Both the position numbers and the translations under genes were made by a program. DNA of 64,000 nucleotides, taken from contig CM039462.1 of NCBI GenBank assembly GCA_022414725.1, positions 75,676,304-75,740,303 of the forward strand. The letters run 5' to 3'. Under the pieces are notes generated by a model. The model worked only from the letters and a program-made list of their open reading frames with translations. It made no database searches and was not told the DNA's origin. This document shows positions 46,339 to 57,607 of this stretch, one piece after another. The stretch's first letter is position 1. The number at the start of each line of letters is the position of its first letter. This DNA is from Microglena sp. YARC. Lineage: Eukaryota; Chlorophyta; Chlorophyceae; Chlamydomonadales; Chlamydomonadaceae.

Positions 46339-47770
46339 CTGGCTAAACAAGGCACACTCCGTCTTGTATAGTCGGTACGTACGTGGGCGAGGAGACTAGT
46401 TTACAAGATGTTGTATGCAATACTCGATCTATCAAAAGAGGCCAAGCAGTCCTTATGCATACACTACTACGGTTTAGGAGACTATATCGATCGCATGGTA
46501 GATAATCCAGCACTACATGGGATGGCACGTCATCCGATGGGAGACCCTACATATCGTACTGGCAATTACATGAACGTCAATCATCAAACGTCAACTGAGT
46601 GACCTATCTGGAAACGCACCAGCCCAACCCTCAGTTAGCATGGCGGGGGGGTAGCCGGGGGGGTAGCCTAGGGCTAATTATATCTGTAGAGGATGGTTAA
46701 AGTGATAGGAACTGAACAAAGCGACGGTACCTAAAGCCCTAGGGCTAATATATTGACTAGCCGAACGCAACCGCAGTGGTCGGGGTTTCACAAGTAACCA
46801 TAACCAACCCCAACCAATGCTGCCCCCCGCCAGGACCCCCAGCACAATTTGGCCCACGCCAACAAGAGATTGCCAACCCTACCACAACACATAGTATGCA
46901 TATATGATATATATAGCATACTGTGGCTCAGGGACCGGACATGGAACATGCAAGAAACACTTGTTGGTGATGCAGACGCACCCTTTCCCGGACTAGGAAG
47001 CCAGGGCCACCAGCATGACCAAGGGCGGTTCTAGCCCGATGCTATCACAATGCAGTCCACCTGGTCGGTGAAGACTTTCGGTGAATGTGGCCAAGATCAG
47101 TAAAGGGAACCTTGATAAAGGCCAGATGACAAGCCCGCGTCGTTGGATCTTGCTTCCATGACTGAACGAATGCATTAAAAACCAAGCTTTATGAACTTGC
47201 TGGATTTGATGGAAAACAAGATATGAGAGTTCTTGTATTTTTGCTTTAGTCCCCTCTGGAATGGAGTTCCTTAGGACTGAGGAACCGAGATCAAGTGCCT
47301 AGTATCAAGTGTAATTTAACTCTGCTAAGTTGCAGATGCCAATTGCCAATGACGTGTTATGCAGATGGTCTTGCCCGTGCCCTATCCAGGTGTCCTTGAG
47401 AGTGGCTCTGAAGCTTGTCAAACACTAGGCTTCGTGCTCATCTTCAGGCAGGTGGGTCTGTCTCTACGTACATAATCTAGGTATATCTTATCATGGTATT
47501 CTACTGGGTCGCGCCTTGCACTCGCGCAGGAGTCTGGACTCCCTGCCCTGGAGGCGCCTGGAGTGTTGGGGCCAGGGGTTGGGACTGTGGGGAGGCCTCG
47601 CTCCAGTCTGTCATCTCTCGAGGAGACACGCCTTAGGCTGTCAATATCTCACTCTTTTCTTGCCGACACTGTCTTCGAAAATCACACTTGAGATGTGACG
47701 GATGATATGCCGCATCTCTTTTGTCATCACGCACCCCCATCGCCTTTACCTTTCCAGTCCTACCTCTACA
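46339..47770. promoter_or_regulatory. Upstream region of LHC gene; no gene seen
   Basis: Only short ORFs. The last 60 bases before the LHC start are pyrimidine-rich (CCTTTACCTTTCCAGTCC) with context CTCTACAATGG around the ATG. No TATA element stands out. Confidence 0.35.
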
Positions 47771-50700
47771 ATGGCCCTCCTCCAGAAGTCTGCTCTGCGC
47801 ACCACCTCTGCTTCCGCTCGCGGAGCTCGCACGGTACGGCATATCACCATTGCGGCAGACTGGGAATCCCCCGCGTGGGGTCCTCAGTTTGCTGGCCTAC
47901 ACCCAGCAGAAGCAATTAATAGCACTCTTAGCGCCCAAGCTCCTTTTTTTGAGCTCAACTCAGTCGATAGTTACTTCGCTTACCTCTGGGGTCCCCTCGA
48001 GTAGCAGATGCTCAGTGATGATGATGCAGACGCCCTCAGCCCATCAAGGCGGTAGGAATTGATCAGAATCTACTGCTCGGGTGCATTGCCGGCTTTTGAT
48101 TGTCGCGGAAGCGCGTTAGATGCAACGGGATTCGAAGTGGCACGATCAGCCCCAACTGACGGTCGACTTCCCCAAGCCCTCGCTTGCCGCTGCTCCCAGC
48201 TGCTCGGCCGTTGCCTTCTTCTTTCCTTCCCTTTTTATTATTCTTATTATTCTCATTGCTTGTTTATCCCCTGACTCTCATGTGGTGAGGGGCATCGCTA
48301 GTGCCCGAGACCCAGCATCGCTCGATCTCGATATATTCTCAGCGTACTCAATCCGCGTATGTCGTTCCAGCGTTTGATGCCTGTTCTCTATCTTTAGCCA
48401 CCCTAGCGAGCCCCAGACCGAGTGGGATAGAAGCCTGCAAATATGGCTGTGCCTTCCCGTGTAGATACCCGCGAGCTCACACGATGTTCTCTTAGGCTTG
48501 CATGTGATAAGGGGCTGCTCGTGTCCGATAATTAGTCACGCCCGATCTTCACCCACCCTCCTGTGTCGCTCACCCACCGATGTCGTTCCTTGGGCACAGG
48601 TCGCCAAGGCCGCTGCCGACAAGGCCGTCTGGATCCCCGGTGGCGCTTCTCCCTCCTACCTGGATGGCTCTTTGGCCGGTGACCGTGGATTTGACCCTAT
48701 GGGTCTCATGTCCGACTCCAAGAACAAGAACTGGTGAGTGGAAGGAGCCTGTTTTTGACTGAGAAGTCGTATGACCCTAGTGCATGTGTGCTGCAGGTTG
48801 AGAAGTTGTAACAGTTGTGCTCGAGGTCTCCAGCATCAATGACCCGAGTACATGTGTGTGCTGTAGTTTGTGTGTTGTAACAGCTGAGCTCCATGCCTCA
48901 AACAACAGCATCACCCCTGCAGCACGATGTACAGTTGGAGGTCCAGTTTGGTTTGTTTACATGGTACATCAGCCTTCAGGCTGCTCTCCGCTTGCGGATG
49001 GAGTACACTAATAGCATGAGCACTACCATGGCTCACTGCGGAGTAAAGAATGTAACCACATGGTTGTGGACAGTTTTCAATAGTACGCTGCTTGAGTGGC
49101 TGTTGGCCACACCTGTTCTGGGCTGGGTTACAGACGGGTCAAACCCTTGTATTCCCCTATCTCCACCCACCTCTCCCTTCACACAGTTTACAAACATGCC
49201 CAGGCCAGGGAACTGCATTTTGCCATTTTGGGTAACATGAAAAGCGTGGATGGGTTCTTGGAGTTACGAGCTGGCAGTGCTTGGCACGTAACTTCGGTTC
49301 TCTTTTTATTATCACGGTGCGCTCCTAAAGCTTACGTGCTGACACGTAAAATTGTATGTTATGTAGTACCCTGGTCCAGATCAGCAGATGGCATAGGACC
49401 AGATATTCTCAGGGACAAGGGCTGGGGGGTTTCAACGTTCCCAAGGGCCAGGCACCTGTGGTTTCTATGATACAGTGGTTGTCCCCGCCTAGCATGCAAC
49501 ACACTGTTCCGTATATTTGAGGCTTCAAGGATCCCTGTATGTGAGTTACTCAACCTGCACAGCCTCCCCCCCCCCCCCCCCCCCCCCTCCTCCTCCTGAT
49601 ATGAGTGCTTACTCCCCCTACACAGCCCCACCCCACGCTCTCCTCCTGGCATGAGTGCCCCCCCCCTCCTACACAGCCTCCCCTCCCCCCCCCCCTCCTG
49701 ATATGAGTGCTTACTCCCCTACACCAGCCCCACCCCACTCTCTCCTCCTGGCATGAGTGCCCCCCCCTCCTACACAGCCTCCCTCCCTCCCCCCCTCCTC
49801 CTCCTGATATGAGTGCTTACTCCCCCTACACAGCCCCACCCCACCCTCTCCTCCTGGCATGAGTGCCCCCCCCTCCTACACAGCCTCCCCCCCCCCCCTC
49901 CCCCCCCCCTCCTCCTCCTGATATGAGTGCTTACTCCCCCTACACAGCCCCACCCCACCCTCTCCTCCTGGCATGAGTGCCCCCCCTCCTACACAGCCTC
50001 CCCTCCCCCCCTCCCCCCCCCCTCCTCCTCCTGATATGAGTGCTTACTCCCCCTACACAGCCCCACCCCACCCTCTCCTCCTGGCATGAGTGCCCACCCC
50101 TCCTACACAGCCTCCCCTCCCCAATTGCCTTGTGCACTTCGTCCCCCTCACCTGACCTACCCCCCCCGCTCCCATCCCCCTCTCCTGCCCTCACCTGCAT
50201 ACCTCGTGCTTGTCTCACAGGATGGTCCAGGCTGAGCTGATGCACTGCCGCTGGGCTATGCTCGGCACCGCAGGTGTCCTTGTCCAGGAGGTTGTCAAGC
50301 CCGAGGTCTACTTCTACGAGGCCGGTCTGCCCCAGAACCTGCCCGAGCCCTTCACCAACATCAACATGGGTGGTCTCCTTGCTTTTGAGTTCCTCATGAT
50401 GCACTTTGTTGAGGTCCGCAGGTGGCAGGACATGCAGGTCTTCGGCTCCGTCAACGAGGTGAGGGGGTGATGTGATGGTTGAGCTAGATTTGATGGCTAT
50501 GGTGGTAATGGTACATGTAATGGCAGTTGTGATAGTGAGTGCATAGGGTTGAGTTCCGCAGCTGGCAGGACATGCATGTCTATCGCCCAGTCAACGAGGG
50601 AAGGTGGTGGTGGTGGGGATAGATATAAGATGGTGGTTGTGTTGGTGGCTGCAGAGGTTGGGATGGTGGACGCAGTGGTTAGGATGGTGGGTGTATTGTG

Positions 50701-53512
50701 TGGAAATCTGTAGGTCGCAGGACATGGTGGTCTTTGGCTCCGTTAACGAGGTGAAGTGGTGGTGGGGATGGATAAGAGATGGCGGTTGTGAAGGTTGGGT
50801 TGGTGGGTGCAGTGGTTGGGATGGGTGGTGGAGCAGGTAGTTAGGATTGTCACAGAGGGGAAATGCTGTATGAAAGAACTGACTGACTGAAATAAGTGAT
50901 GTATGTATGTATTATACAGTCCTGGGGAGGCCAAACAATAATAATTAGGGACTTGCCCAACTGTGATAGGAAGGGCTGAAAAGAAAAAGCATGAAAGCAT
51001 GAAGGAAGTGGTTTTTAATTAACTATGCTGCCCTGTCTTCTCCTGTGCTTGCAATCATCCCTTGATGGCATGCTTGCATCGCTTATAGCTCTGCAGGCAC
51101 ATGAGCCTCCAGAGATGACTGCTGACTCAGAACTGCACCCTTCTCTCTGACCAGCCTTAGCTGAAGTCTTCATCAACCAACTCTAGTTCAATTCTCAGTT
51201 TATCATTATGCAATTTCCTATCCTCAGAGTGAGTGGCTACCTTAAACAAGCTAAGTCACTTTCCTATCGTAAATGTATGCCCACACAAACCAACACACTA
51301 ATACCCTCCCTGACCCCCCCCCCCCCCCCCCCCCCCCCCCCATACTCACACAAACACAAACACACATAAACCAATACCTCCTTGATCCCCCCCCCCCCCC
51401 CCTCCCCCTAAGACCCACGCACCCACGAAAACCAACACAGCTAAGTGACTCTCCTATCCTAAATGTATGCCCCCACCGTCCCCCAATGCAGGACCCCATC
51501 TTCAAGGGTAACAAGGTCCCCAACACAGTTATGGTAAGTTGAGGCATAGTGGGACACAATTATTGTTTCCTGTACTGATGGATGATGTTGGGAATGGTCA
51601 AATGGATGGTGTCAAGTCTGATGAGAATGGGTGTTTCGTTGTGGTTTGGGGCCGGACGTTCTCCGCCCATTTGCATGCATGCTAGCTAGCTACGTAAAGT
51701 CTATCAGTCAAAGCTGATGTGGTTCAGCGCAAGGAGGTGTACAATACTCTGGCTTCTTTTGTACAGCTGATTTGGTTGGCAAGAAGATGCGCAAGATATG
51801 ATTTCATCACACTGTGTAGGGTTTAGGGTCGAGCGCATCAATGTGTGCAGGATATGTCTAGGGAATGGCAGTATGATATCATGTCATCATATGGTGCATG
51901 CAGTCTGACTAGGCTAAAGTCACCATTTATATCGAACATATTATGATGCAATTTGCATGATATCATACTCGCCTTTGGTTAACATCATATGATGTGCTGG
52001 TCCCTAAAGATATGCCTCATTGTATAGTGCAACACTATCAGTGTTGTAAGTGAGGAAGTGCTGGAGACTGATCACATCCTGCCTGTCCTCGGTTTTGGGG
52101 TGTGTGCTATGTTAGAGCCCTTTGTGTTAGCTGTTTAGGGGCAGAACAGCTGCTAGTAGCACCTCAAAAACTACTTGGGATACCATTGTACGGGATAATA
52201 TGATGGCACCTATTCCTTTCCTCTAAAAACCCTGCTGACCTTTCTTGCCTGTTTATGTTGAAGATACCTCGGAGGAGTCTTCTACCCCCTGGGCTTTGGC
52301 AAGGGTGACATAACAACTACCACCATCAGACAAACCCCACCCACCACCAACACCAACCACTACCATCCATGTAGGGATACCCCGGAGGAGTCTTCGACCC
52401 CCTGGGCTTTGGCAACAGAACAACCACCAACTAACTACTCCCACCCACCACCACCACCAACCACTACCATCCATGTAGGGATACCCTGGAGGAGTCTTTG
52501 ACCTCCTGGGCTTCGGCAAGGGTGACACAACAACAACCACCAACAAACAACCCCCACCCACCACCAACAACTACTACCATCCATGTAGGGATACCCCGGA
52601 GGAGTCTTCGACCCCCTGGGCTTCGGCAAAGGTGACATGAAGACCATGCAGACCAAGGAGGTGAAGAACGGACGCTTGGCCATGATTGCCTACATGTCCT
52701 TCATCATCCAGGCCCAGGCAACTGGAAAGGGCCCCATCGCATGCTTGAACGAGCACCTGGCCGACCCTTTCGTCGCCAACATCACTAAGAATATTGGAAC
52801 CTGCACGGTACCATCCTCCATGGACGTCCAGGGCGTCGCCATCCCCCTCTCTGTGAGTACAGCATAGGTGCACCTGAACCTTCATGTGCCGATTACAGGG
52901 TGCCCCCCCCCCCCCCCCTTGAAAGTTCTTACCCAGGCCCTACCCTAAACACTGGTCCTATCCAGCTGTGTATGTACCTATCACCAGAAGTTGTACCAGG
53001 GCATGGCAGCGCTACTTGTTGGGGGGGGGGGTGGGAGGGGGGATAGATTCTAGTGCACATTTTGTGGCTGTTTGAACTTGAACTTGTTAACATGACTCCA
53101 GGCTGCTCGCTGTCTTCAGCTGTAACATAACCAAATCAAAGCATTGTAGTGGCTGTTCGATTGTGTGTGTGCCTGGACATAGCTATGTGAAGCCGGACTG
53201 CTAGTAAGGACTGTAGGTGCTGGCCATATCTGTCCTTGTGGCTGACTGAGTCATATTTGGAATGTGTGACGCTTCACCGCATTACCAGTGTCCATCTAGT
53301 CTGAATCAGTGACCATTGCCATGAGCCATTCTGAATCTCCGAATGTTCTTGTTGCTCATGTCTCATTTTCCCTTGCCTGCCCCCCTGAGTGGCCCGGACT
53401 GCCCCCACGCCTAGCTACCCATCCCACCACCTCAAAACCGGGCCACCCAACCGCATTCTAACCTGCTCCCTCTCTCCTCCCTTCGCAGTGCCTGTGGCCT
53501 GGACATGCTTAA
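47771..53512 (+). CDS. LHCI-type chlorophyll a/b-binding protein, six exons
   Basis: Thylakoid antenna protein delivering excitation energy to a photosystem, most likely PSI. Exons: 47771-47833, 48600-48733, 50221-50458, 51492-51533, 52589-52852, 53489-53512. All introns are GT-AG, the phases agree, and the product is 254 residues. Residues 1-21 ([14 protein letters not shown]) are a transit peptide. [24 protein letters not shown] N-domain with FDPMGL precedes helix B (E71, H74, R76 in [10 protein letters not shown]). Helix C follows with E122, then [15 protein letters not shown] and helix A (E183, N186, R188 in EVKNGRLAM), with Q200 and H215 as further expected pigment ligands. The C-terminus is IPLSCLWPGHA, its last seven residues on a 24-nt exon. 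The Lhca assignment rests on overall motif pattern; a prasinophyte Lhcp is less likely. Decayed copies of exon edges lie in introns 3 and 4. Confidence 0.95.
49556..50115. repeat. C-rich minisatellite in LHC intron 2
   Basis: Four to five units of about 115 bp: CCTCCTGATATGAGTGCTTA, CTCCCCCTACACAGCCCCAC, TCTCCTCCTGGCATGAGTGC. C runs vary in length. Each unit has two CTACACAG acceptor-like motifs upstream of the true acceptor TGTCTCACAG at 50220. Confidence 0.9.
50545..50756 (+). repeat. Exon-edge copies: LHC exon 3 3' end, two extra copies
   Basis: The end of exon 3 (GTCCGCAGGTGGCAGGACAT ... GTCAACGAG|GTGAGG) recurs decayed at 50549-50600 (TTCCGCAGCTGGCAGGACAT, donor lost) and 50700-50756 (TCGCAGGACATGGTGGTCTT ... 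GTTAACGAG|GTGAAG, donor kept). Confidence 0.88.
51310..51420. repeat. Poly-C tracts in LHC intron 3
   Basis: C24 at about 51317-51340 and a second run at 51387-51400, in a CCAACAC/CACAAACC repeat of about 85 bp that precedes the 42-nt exon 4. Confidence 0.8.
51865..52000. mobile_element. MITE with ATCATATGAT-rich ends (copy 2, inverted to 43865)
   Basis: TATGATATCATGTCATCATA ... CAGTCTGACTAGGCTAAAGT ... TGATATCATACTCGCCTTTG ... CATCATATGATGT, the reverse order of the copy in ORN intron A-B. In LHC intron 4. Confidence 0.55.
52262..52588 (+). repeat. Exon-edge array: LHC exon 5 acceptor and first codons, three extra copies
   Basis: The exon 5 start GGATACCCCGGAGGAGTCTT ... GGCTTCGGCAA.GGTGACA recurs at 52262, 52375 and 52479, spaced 104-112 bp before the true start at 52589. 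The last two copies include the complete acceptor CCATCCATGTAG|GGATACC. The spacers share CACCCACCACCA and ACCACTACCATCCATGTAG. Confidence 0.93.
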
Positions 53513-54620
53513 ACGCTTCCAGGAGCCGTAGACTAGCTAAATATTTTTTTAGTGAACGGGTCTCTGACCTGACAGCACTACAGGCTGTGAACATGAGAGC
53601 CCTGAAACGACAGTTTTGTACGCTTAAATGAATTCCTGCAGTGGGTTCTTTGTAAATACCATACAGTTCCGCATCGAGCAAACTTGGACTTGGTTGCGTG
53701 GTCAAGTTCCAGCCAAAATGTTGCTGCTCCTTATTAATTATTCAATAGGATAAGTAACAATAATCGAATAAATCCTTTATTCTGGTAAATCCAAAAGTTT
53801 TCGTCCGCTGTCCCAAATGGGCCCCAACATTAAGTTAAGGCAGGTGGGGGTGGCCACATATTTCCTTCATGTTCTCTGCCCCGCTGTTTGGTGTTGCGTG
53901 ACCCACCTGCAATGAAGGTACGACCATAAAAGGATCATTGCAAATTTGCAAGTCTTCTCGATTCTGCTCCAGCCCTAATCCGAGTACCAGATTCTCCAAG
54001 CTACATCTTGAACTGCTTGGTTTCCTCAGTCCCATGCATCCTGCGATGTGGCGAAGTCCCCCCCCCCCCCGGATGCATTTTATTCTTGAACTTCCATGGC
54101 TCCAGCCTTTAAGGCTGCCCCCCGTCTTTGGTAGTAACTCGAACTCGTAGTTTTCTTCGTGTTCTGACAGTCGCAGATTGGTGGAAGTTGGGGCATTTCG
54201 CCTCCCTTTCTTTGTTGCAGATTTGAGGCAAACCTAGATATTCCGGGAGCAAGGACAGAAATCTACGACGGGAACCACCAGTCTACAGCAGCTGGCAAGA
54301 CATTCAGGATTTCAGGAAGGCCTAATGTATCACTGCCATTGTTAACGGTCCTTAAATTTGGGTTCTGCACCCAGTGTGAGCGTGCCCTCCCGGCACAACC
54401 GCCCTACTTAAGCCTACTAGGGCTCCAGCCTATATATAATACAATTAAGACTGCTCGCCATCTCCAGCAGTGTCAAATCTTTGGTTCACATACTTGAACT
54501 TGGTTACATAGCTTCAGCCAGCAATTTGGCTGCTCGCCGTCTTCCGCAGTAAACAAATTATTACCAGGAAAATGTGAACTCGAACAAATCATTTTTTCTT
54601 CATTTACAAAAACAAAATTG
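53060..54620. repeat. Several short LINE-type tails; no gene downstream of LHC
   Basis: Minus-strand copies of the common tail at 53070-53130, about 53685-53715, 54085-54125 and 54455-54600 (CTTGAACTTGGTTACATAGC ... GCTGCTCGCCGTCTTCCGC). No exon supported between 53513 and 54893. Confidence 0.55.
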
Positions 54621-55204
54621 GGTTCACATACGGTACATGGTGGTATCTGGTTAGTTTGATGGGTCCATAACCTGACACCAGGTATAGAAATATAGGAATA
54701 AATACGGTATATAGAGGACTGTACCATGATAAAAAATACGTGTTGTTCTACACATATCTGACTCAGTCGACAGCTGCCAGGGACAATTTATATTCTGCAG
54801 CCAGTTAGACGCCTAATGGCGCATAGTTCTTATTATCAGCAACCTAGGGTACTATGGTAGCTCGAACTTGAATTTGGCGTTGTAGAGTATATACCAGGGT
54901 TGTTCAGGATGCTGTGTCCTCCGTTGCAAATGCACCGTCGAAAGGTCTGTTGCGTCGCAGGACGCAACGTGAGAAGGGTCCGCTGACCAGAAGGAAGGGT
55001 CCGTTGTGTCGCAGGACGCAGGCTATAAAATAAGTAGCGTCTCAGGCAGCAGAGCCGGGGGTCCTTCTGAAGTGCCTTGGTTTACACAACCCAGGTTTAC
55101 TCTGCCTGCAGACGGTAAGAAGACAAAAGGATAAACGGTACCATGCAAAGAAACTTGCCATTTTGCCAACCTCACATTCGATTTGGGGAGGCAGGCAGGT
55201 GTAC

Positions 55205-55410
55205 TGCTTCGTTTTGGGGCTAGGCGTAGCAGCTTCTATGCAGCTCCTCTCACCCACTCTTGGGCCAAACCGGAAGCTAGCTTATGAGTCTGAAAGCCGG
55301 CATGATAGGCATCCCAATGCAGCTGTAATCTTTGGGCTTGATTCAGTCGCTGGCTAATGGATCAGTGTGGGAGGTGCAACGTGCCTACGTGTAGCCCCAA
55401 AATGAAACTG
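55205..55410. mobile_element. MITE family B nested in the 54894 element
   Basis: Left GTTTTGGGGCTAGGCGTAGC, right CTACGTGTAGCCCCAAAATG then AAACTGTGGG. Confidence 0.6.
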
Positions 55411-55414
55411 TGGG

Positions 55415-55494
55415 CATAAATAAATTCTCGCCGAATACTCGGGTTCACTTGTCAGTGCAAATAGTGAACCTGAGTATTCGGCGAGAATTTATGC
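55415..55494. repeat. Long perfect-type hairpin
   Basis: Left arm TTCTCGCCGAATACTCGGGT TCACT and right arm AGTGAACCTGAGTATTCGGC GAGAATTT pair over about 32 bp with one mismatch and a 4-nt TAAA bulge; the loop is about 14 nt. A decayed third arm follows (AGTGAATACTCAGATTCACT). Confidence 0.85.
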
Positions 55495-56311
55495 AAATAG
55501 TGAATACTCAGATTCACTTGTTGCAAATTAAGGAGCGTTATTATTTATAATACATTATTTTTGAGTTTAGCTACAGCACGTGTGTTTTGGTCCCAAACTC
55601 GAGCGAATGTGGGAACCGAATTTACAGCATTGTTTCTCAAAATGCAGGCAAAATTAATAATAACAAGTGCTAAGGAACCCACCTCTTAGGGTGGAACAAA
55701 GATTTCCCTTACATTTAATATATGTGTGAGTGTGCATCGACTGGTACCCTGCAGGGTACTTAAGGAGGACCCCCAGCTCTGTTGCCTGAGGCGCAACCAA
55801 TTGTATAACCTGCGTCCTGCGACGCAACAGACTCGTCCTTCTGGTCAACGGACCCTCCCCACATTGCGCCCTTTGGCGTTGCGTATGCGATAGAGGACGA
55901 AGCGTACTGAACAACCCTGGTACCCTGCTGTCACCACTTTATAATTTGGTAGCCAGAGTGTAAGCACGCTCATCAGCTGACTAGGGTTGCGCTCCTCCAC
56001 TAATGTCTAACCAAATCCGCTTAGTTTCCTCCCTGGTTCACATGGGTATCGCACGGGGGGACTTGGAATTGGAAGACGGTGAGAAACCCAGAGTTGCCTG
56101 AAAAACCACGTAACACTTCAATCCAATCCTCCTCTATTCATCCATCACATCTGACAGGGGGAGGTGGGCAGACTGCTTTGTATTCAATGCTGAATTTGAA
56201 TTTGTTTTCAAGACTGAATTTGAATTTGTATTCAATTCTGAATTTGAATTTCTATTCAACTGCTTCGAATTCAATGAAAGGCAGCCTGAGACACTTGGAG
56301 GCAGTGTTTCT

Positions 56312-56492
56312 TTCCAGCTAAAAGTAGCAGCTTTTAGGCAGCTCCCCTGACTGGCTATTCAGCCAAAGCTACTGCAACCTAGCAAGTCTGGAAGCTGACA
56401 GAATCTACTTTCCAGAGCTGTCGAAATCTTGGGGCTTGGCCCAGTGGCTGTCTCAGGGAGCTGCCTAGCAGCTGCTGCTCGTAGCTGAAAAG
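56312..56492. mobile_element. MITE family A in the 3' flank of the Cys-rich gene
   Basis: Left TTTCCAGCTAAAAGTAGCAG then CTTTTAGGCAGCTCCCCTGA; right TCAGGGAGCTGCCTAGCAGC then GTAGCTGAAAAGG. Lies 27 bp beyond the stop codon, so it is probably in the 3' UTR. Confidence 0.68.
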
Positions 56493-56518
56493 GAACACTA
56501 TTCTCGGAGACAGGCACC

Positions 56519-57536
56519 CTACTTTTGGGAAGCCAGTCTGAGACACTCTGAAGTACACTTCCTCATGCATGACTCATTCCACGCTGGCACGTGATGTGTG
56601 TTGGTGCACACGGCTCGTTGGCAAGCATCTGCACAAGCGTCGGCAGCTACAGGGAGAGGGGACAGGGGAGGGGAGGAGGGGGACACGTTGAGAACACTTT
56701 TGTGTGTGTGACGTGTCGCAAATTGAGCGACTAAGTGCGACCCGCTGCCCCCTGAAACCCGCGGAGCGCAGAGCGCAGAGCCCGGAAAGTTCGGGGGGGC
56801 ATATCTGACTAGTCTAGCCAGACTCGTGCAAAGCCATGCAGCGACGGAATGGCAAGTCGTCATCCAAGAAAACAGTGGCTGAGAATTGGTATCACACGTG
56901 CATGGTCACTCATGTTAATTGAATGATCACTGTAGCACGAACTCAGGGCCCCCGTCGGTTAAACGATTGTTTGGGGTTCAGTTCATCAATGCCTTTTCTT
57001 TTTTGCCCTTCCTTTCACAGTTGGGCAAGTCTCTTTAGCCTATTTGGCCTGCCCTGGACTGCAACAAACACACTTGTGCATGGTCACTAATGTTGATACA
57101 GACTGACAGTATATCACATCACCCACCACCAATTTAAATTGCAAAAAGTCAAGTTTCATAAGTCCCCTAAAGTCCCCCTTGAATCTGTCAAGCCGAGGGC
57201 ACATTAGGAGTCCAGTAGGGCACCAGGAAAAAAATCATACTCATCATCATAATCATCAGCGAGTTTGGAAAAATAAATGATCCGACGACTTTTGGTTTGA
57301 ACCCACCCGGGGCACTGAAACAAATCAAAATCAAAACAGTGACTGTAACTGCACATTAATTTTGCCTCTAACTGTTTCTCAACTGAAATTAGAAAATGCG
57401 CATGTATACAGCTACCAGGGATGTCAATATCGTCCTGGTCCCCAAGGTGATCGTATCATATTGCACTCGCTTTTCCCCCGCCGTTATTGACTATGTTTTG
57501 GGAGATAGATTGGGGTATCCTCCAGGGGGATGACAG

Positions 57537-57569
<33 letters not shown>

Positions 57570-57573
57570 ACAC

Positions 57574-57607
<34 letters not shown>

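Larger units (their letters stand above)
54894..55920. mobile_element. TA-flanked non-autonomous DNA element with CCAGGGTTGTTCAG ends
   Basis: 1027 bp. Both ends read CCAGGGTTGTTCAG inward, followed by related GTCC sequence (about 26-bp inverted repeat), and TA lies on both sides. The interior carries the GCGTC(G/T)CAGGACGCA motifs found at related fragments (10303-10440, 22115-22245, 27925-28060, 28305-28455). A MITE B is nested at about 55205-55410. No transposase. Confidence 0.75.

Noticed and set aside
46408..46602. 64-codon ORF as a gene
   Set aside because: No splice sites, no recognisable motif and no compositional support beyond openness.
47834..48599. Reading straight through LHC exon 1 (100-codon ORF to 48004)
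   Set aside because: The continuation has no LHC similarity, whereas splicing at 47833|48600 joins directly to [15 protein letters not shown] and keeps the phase of all later exons.
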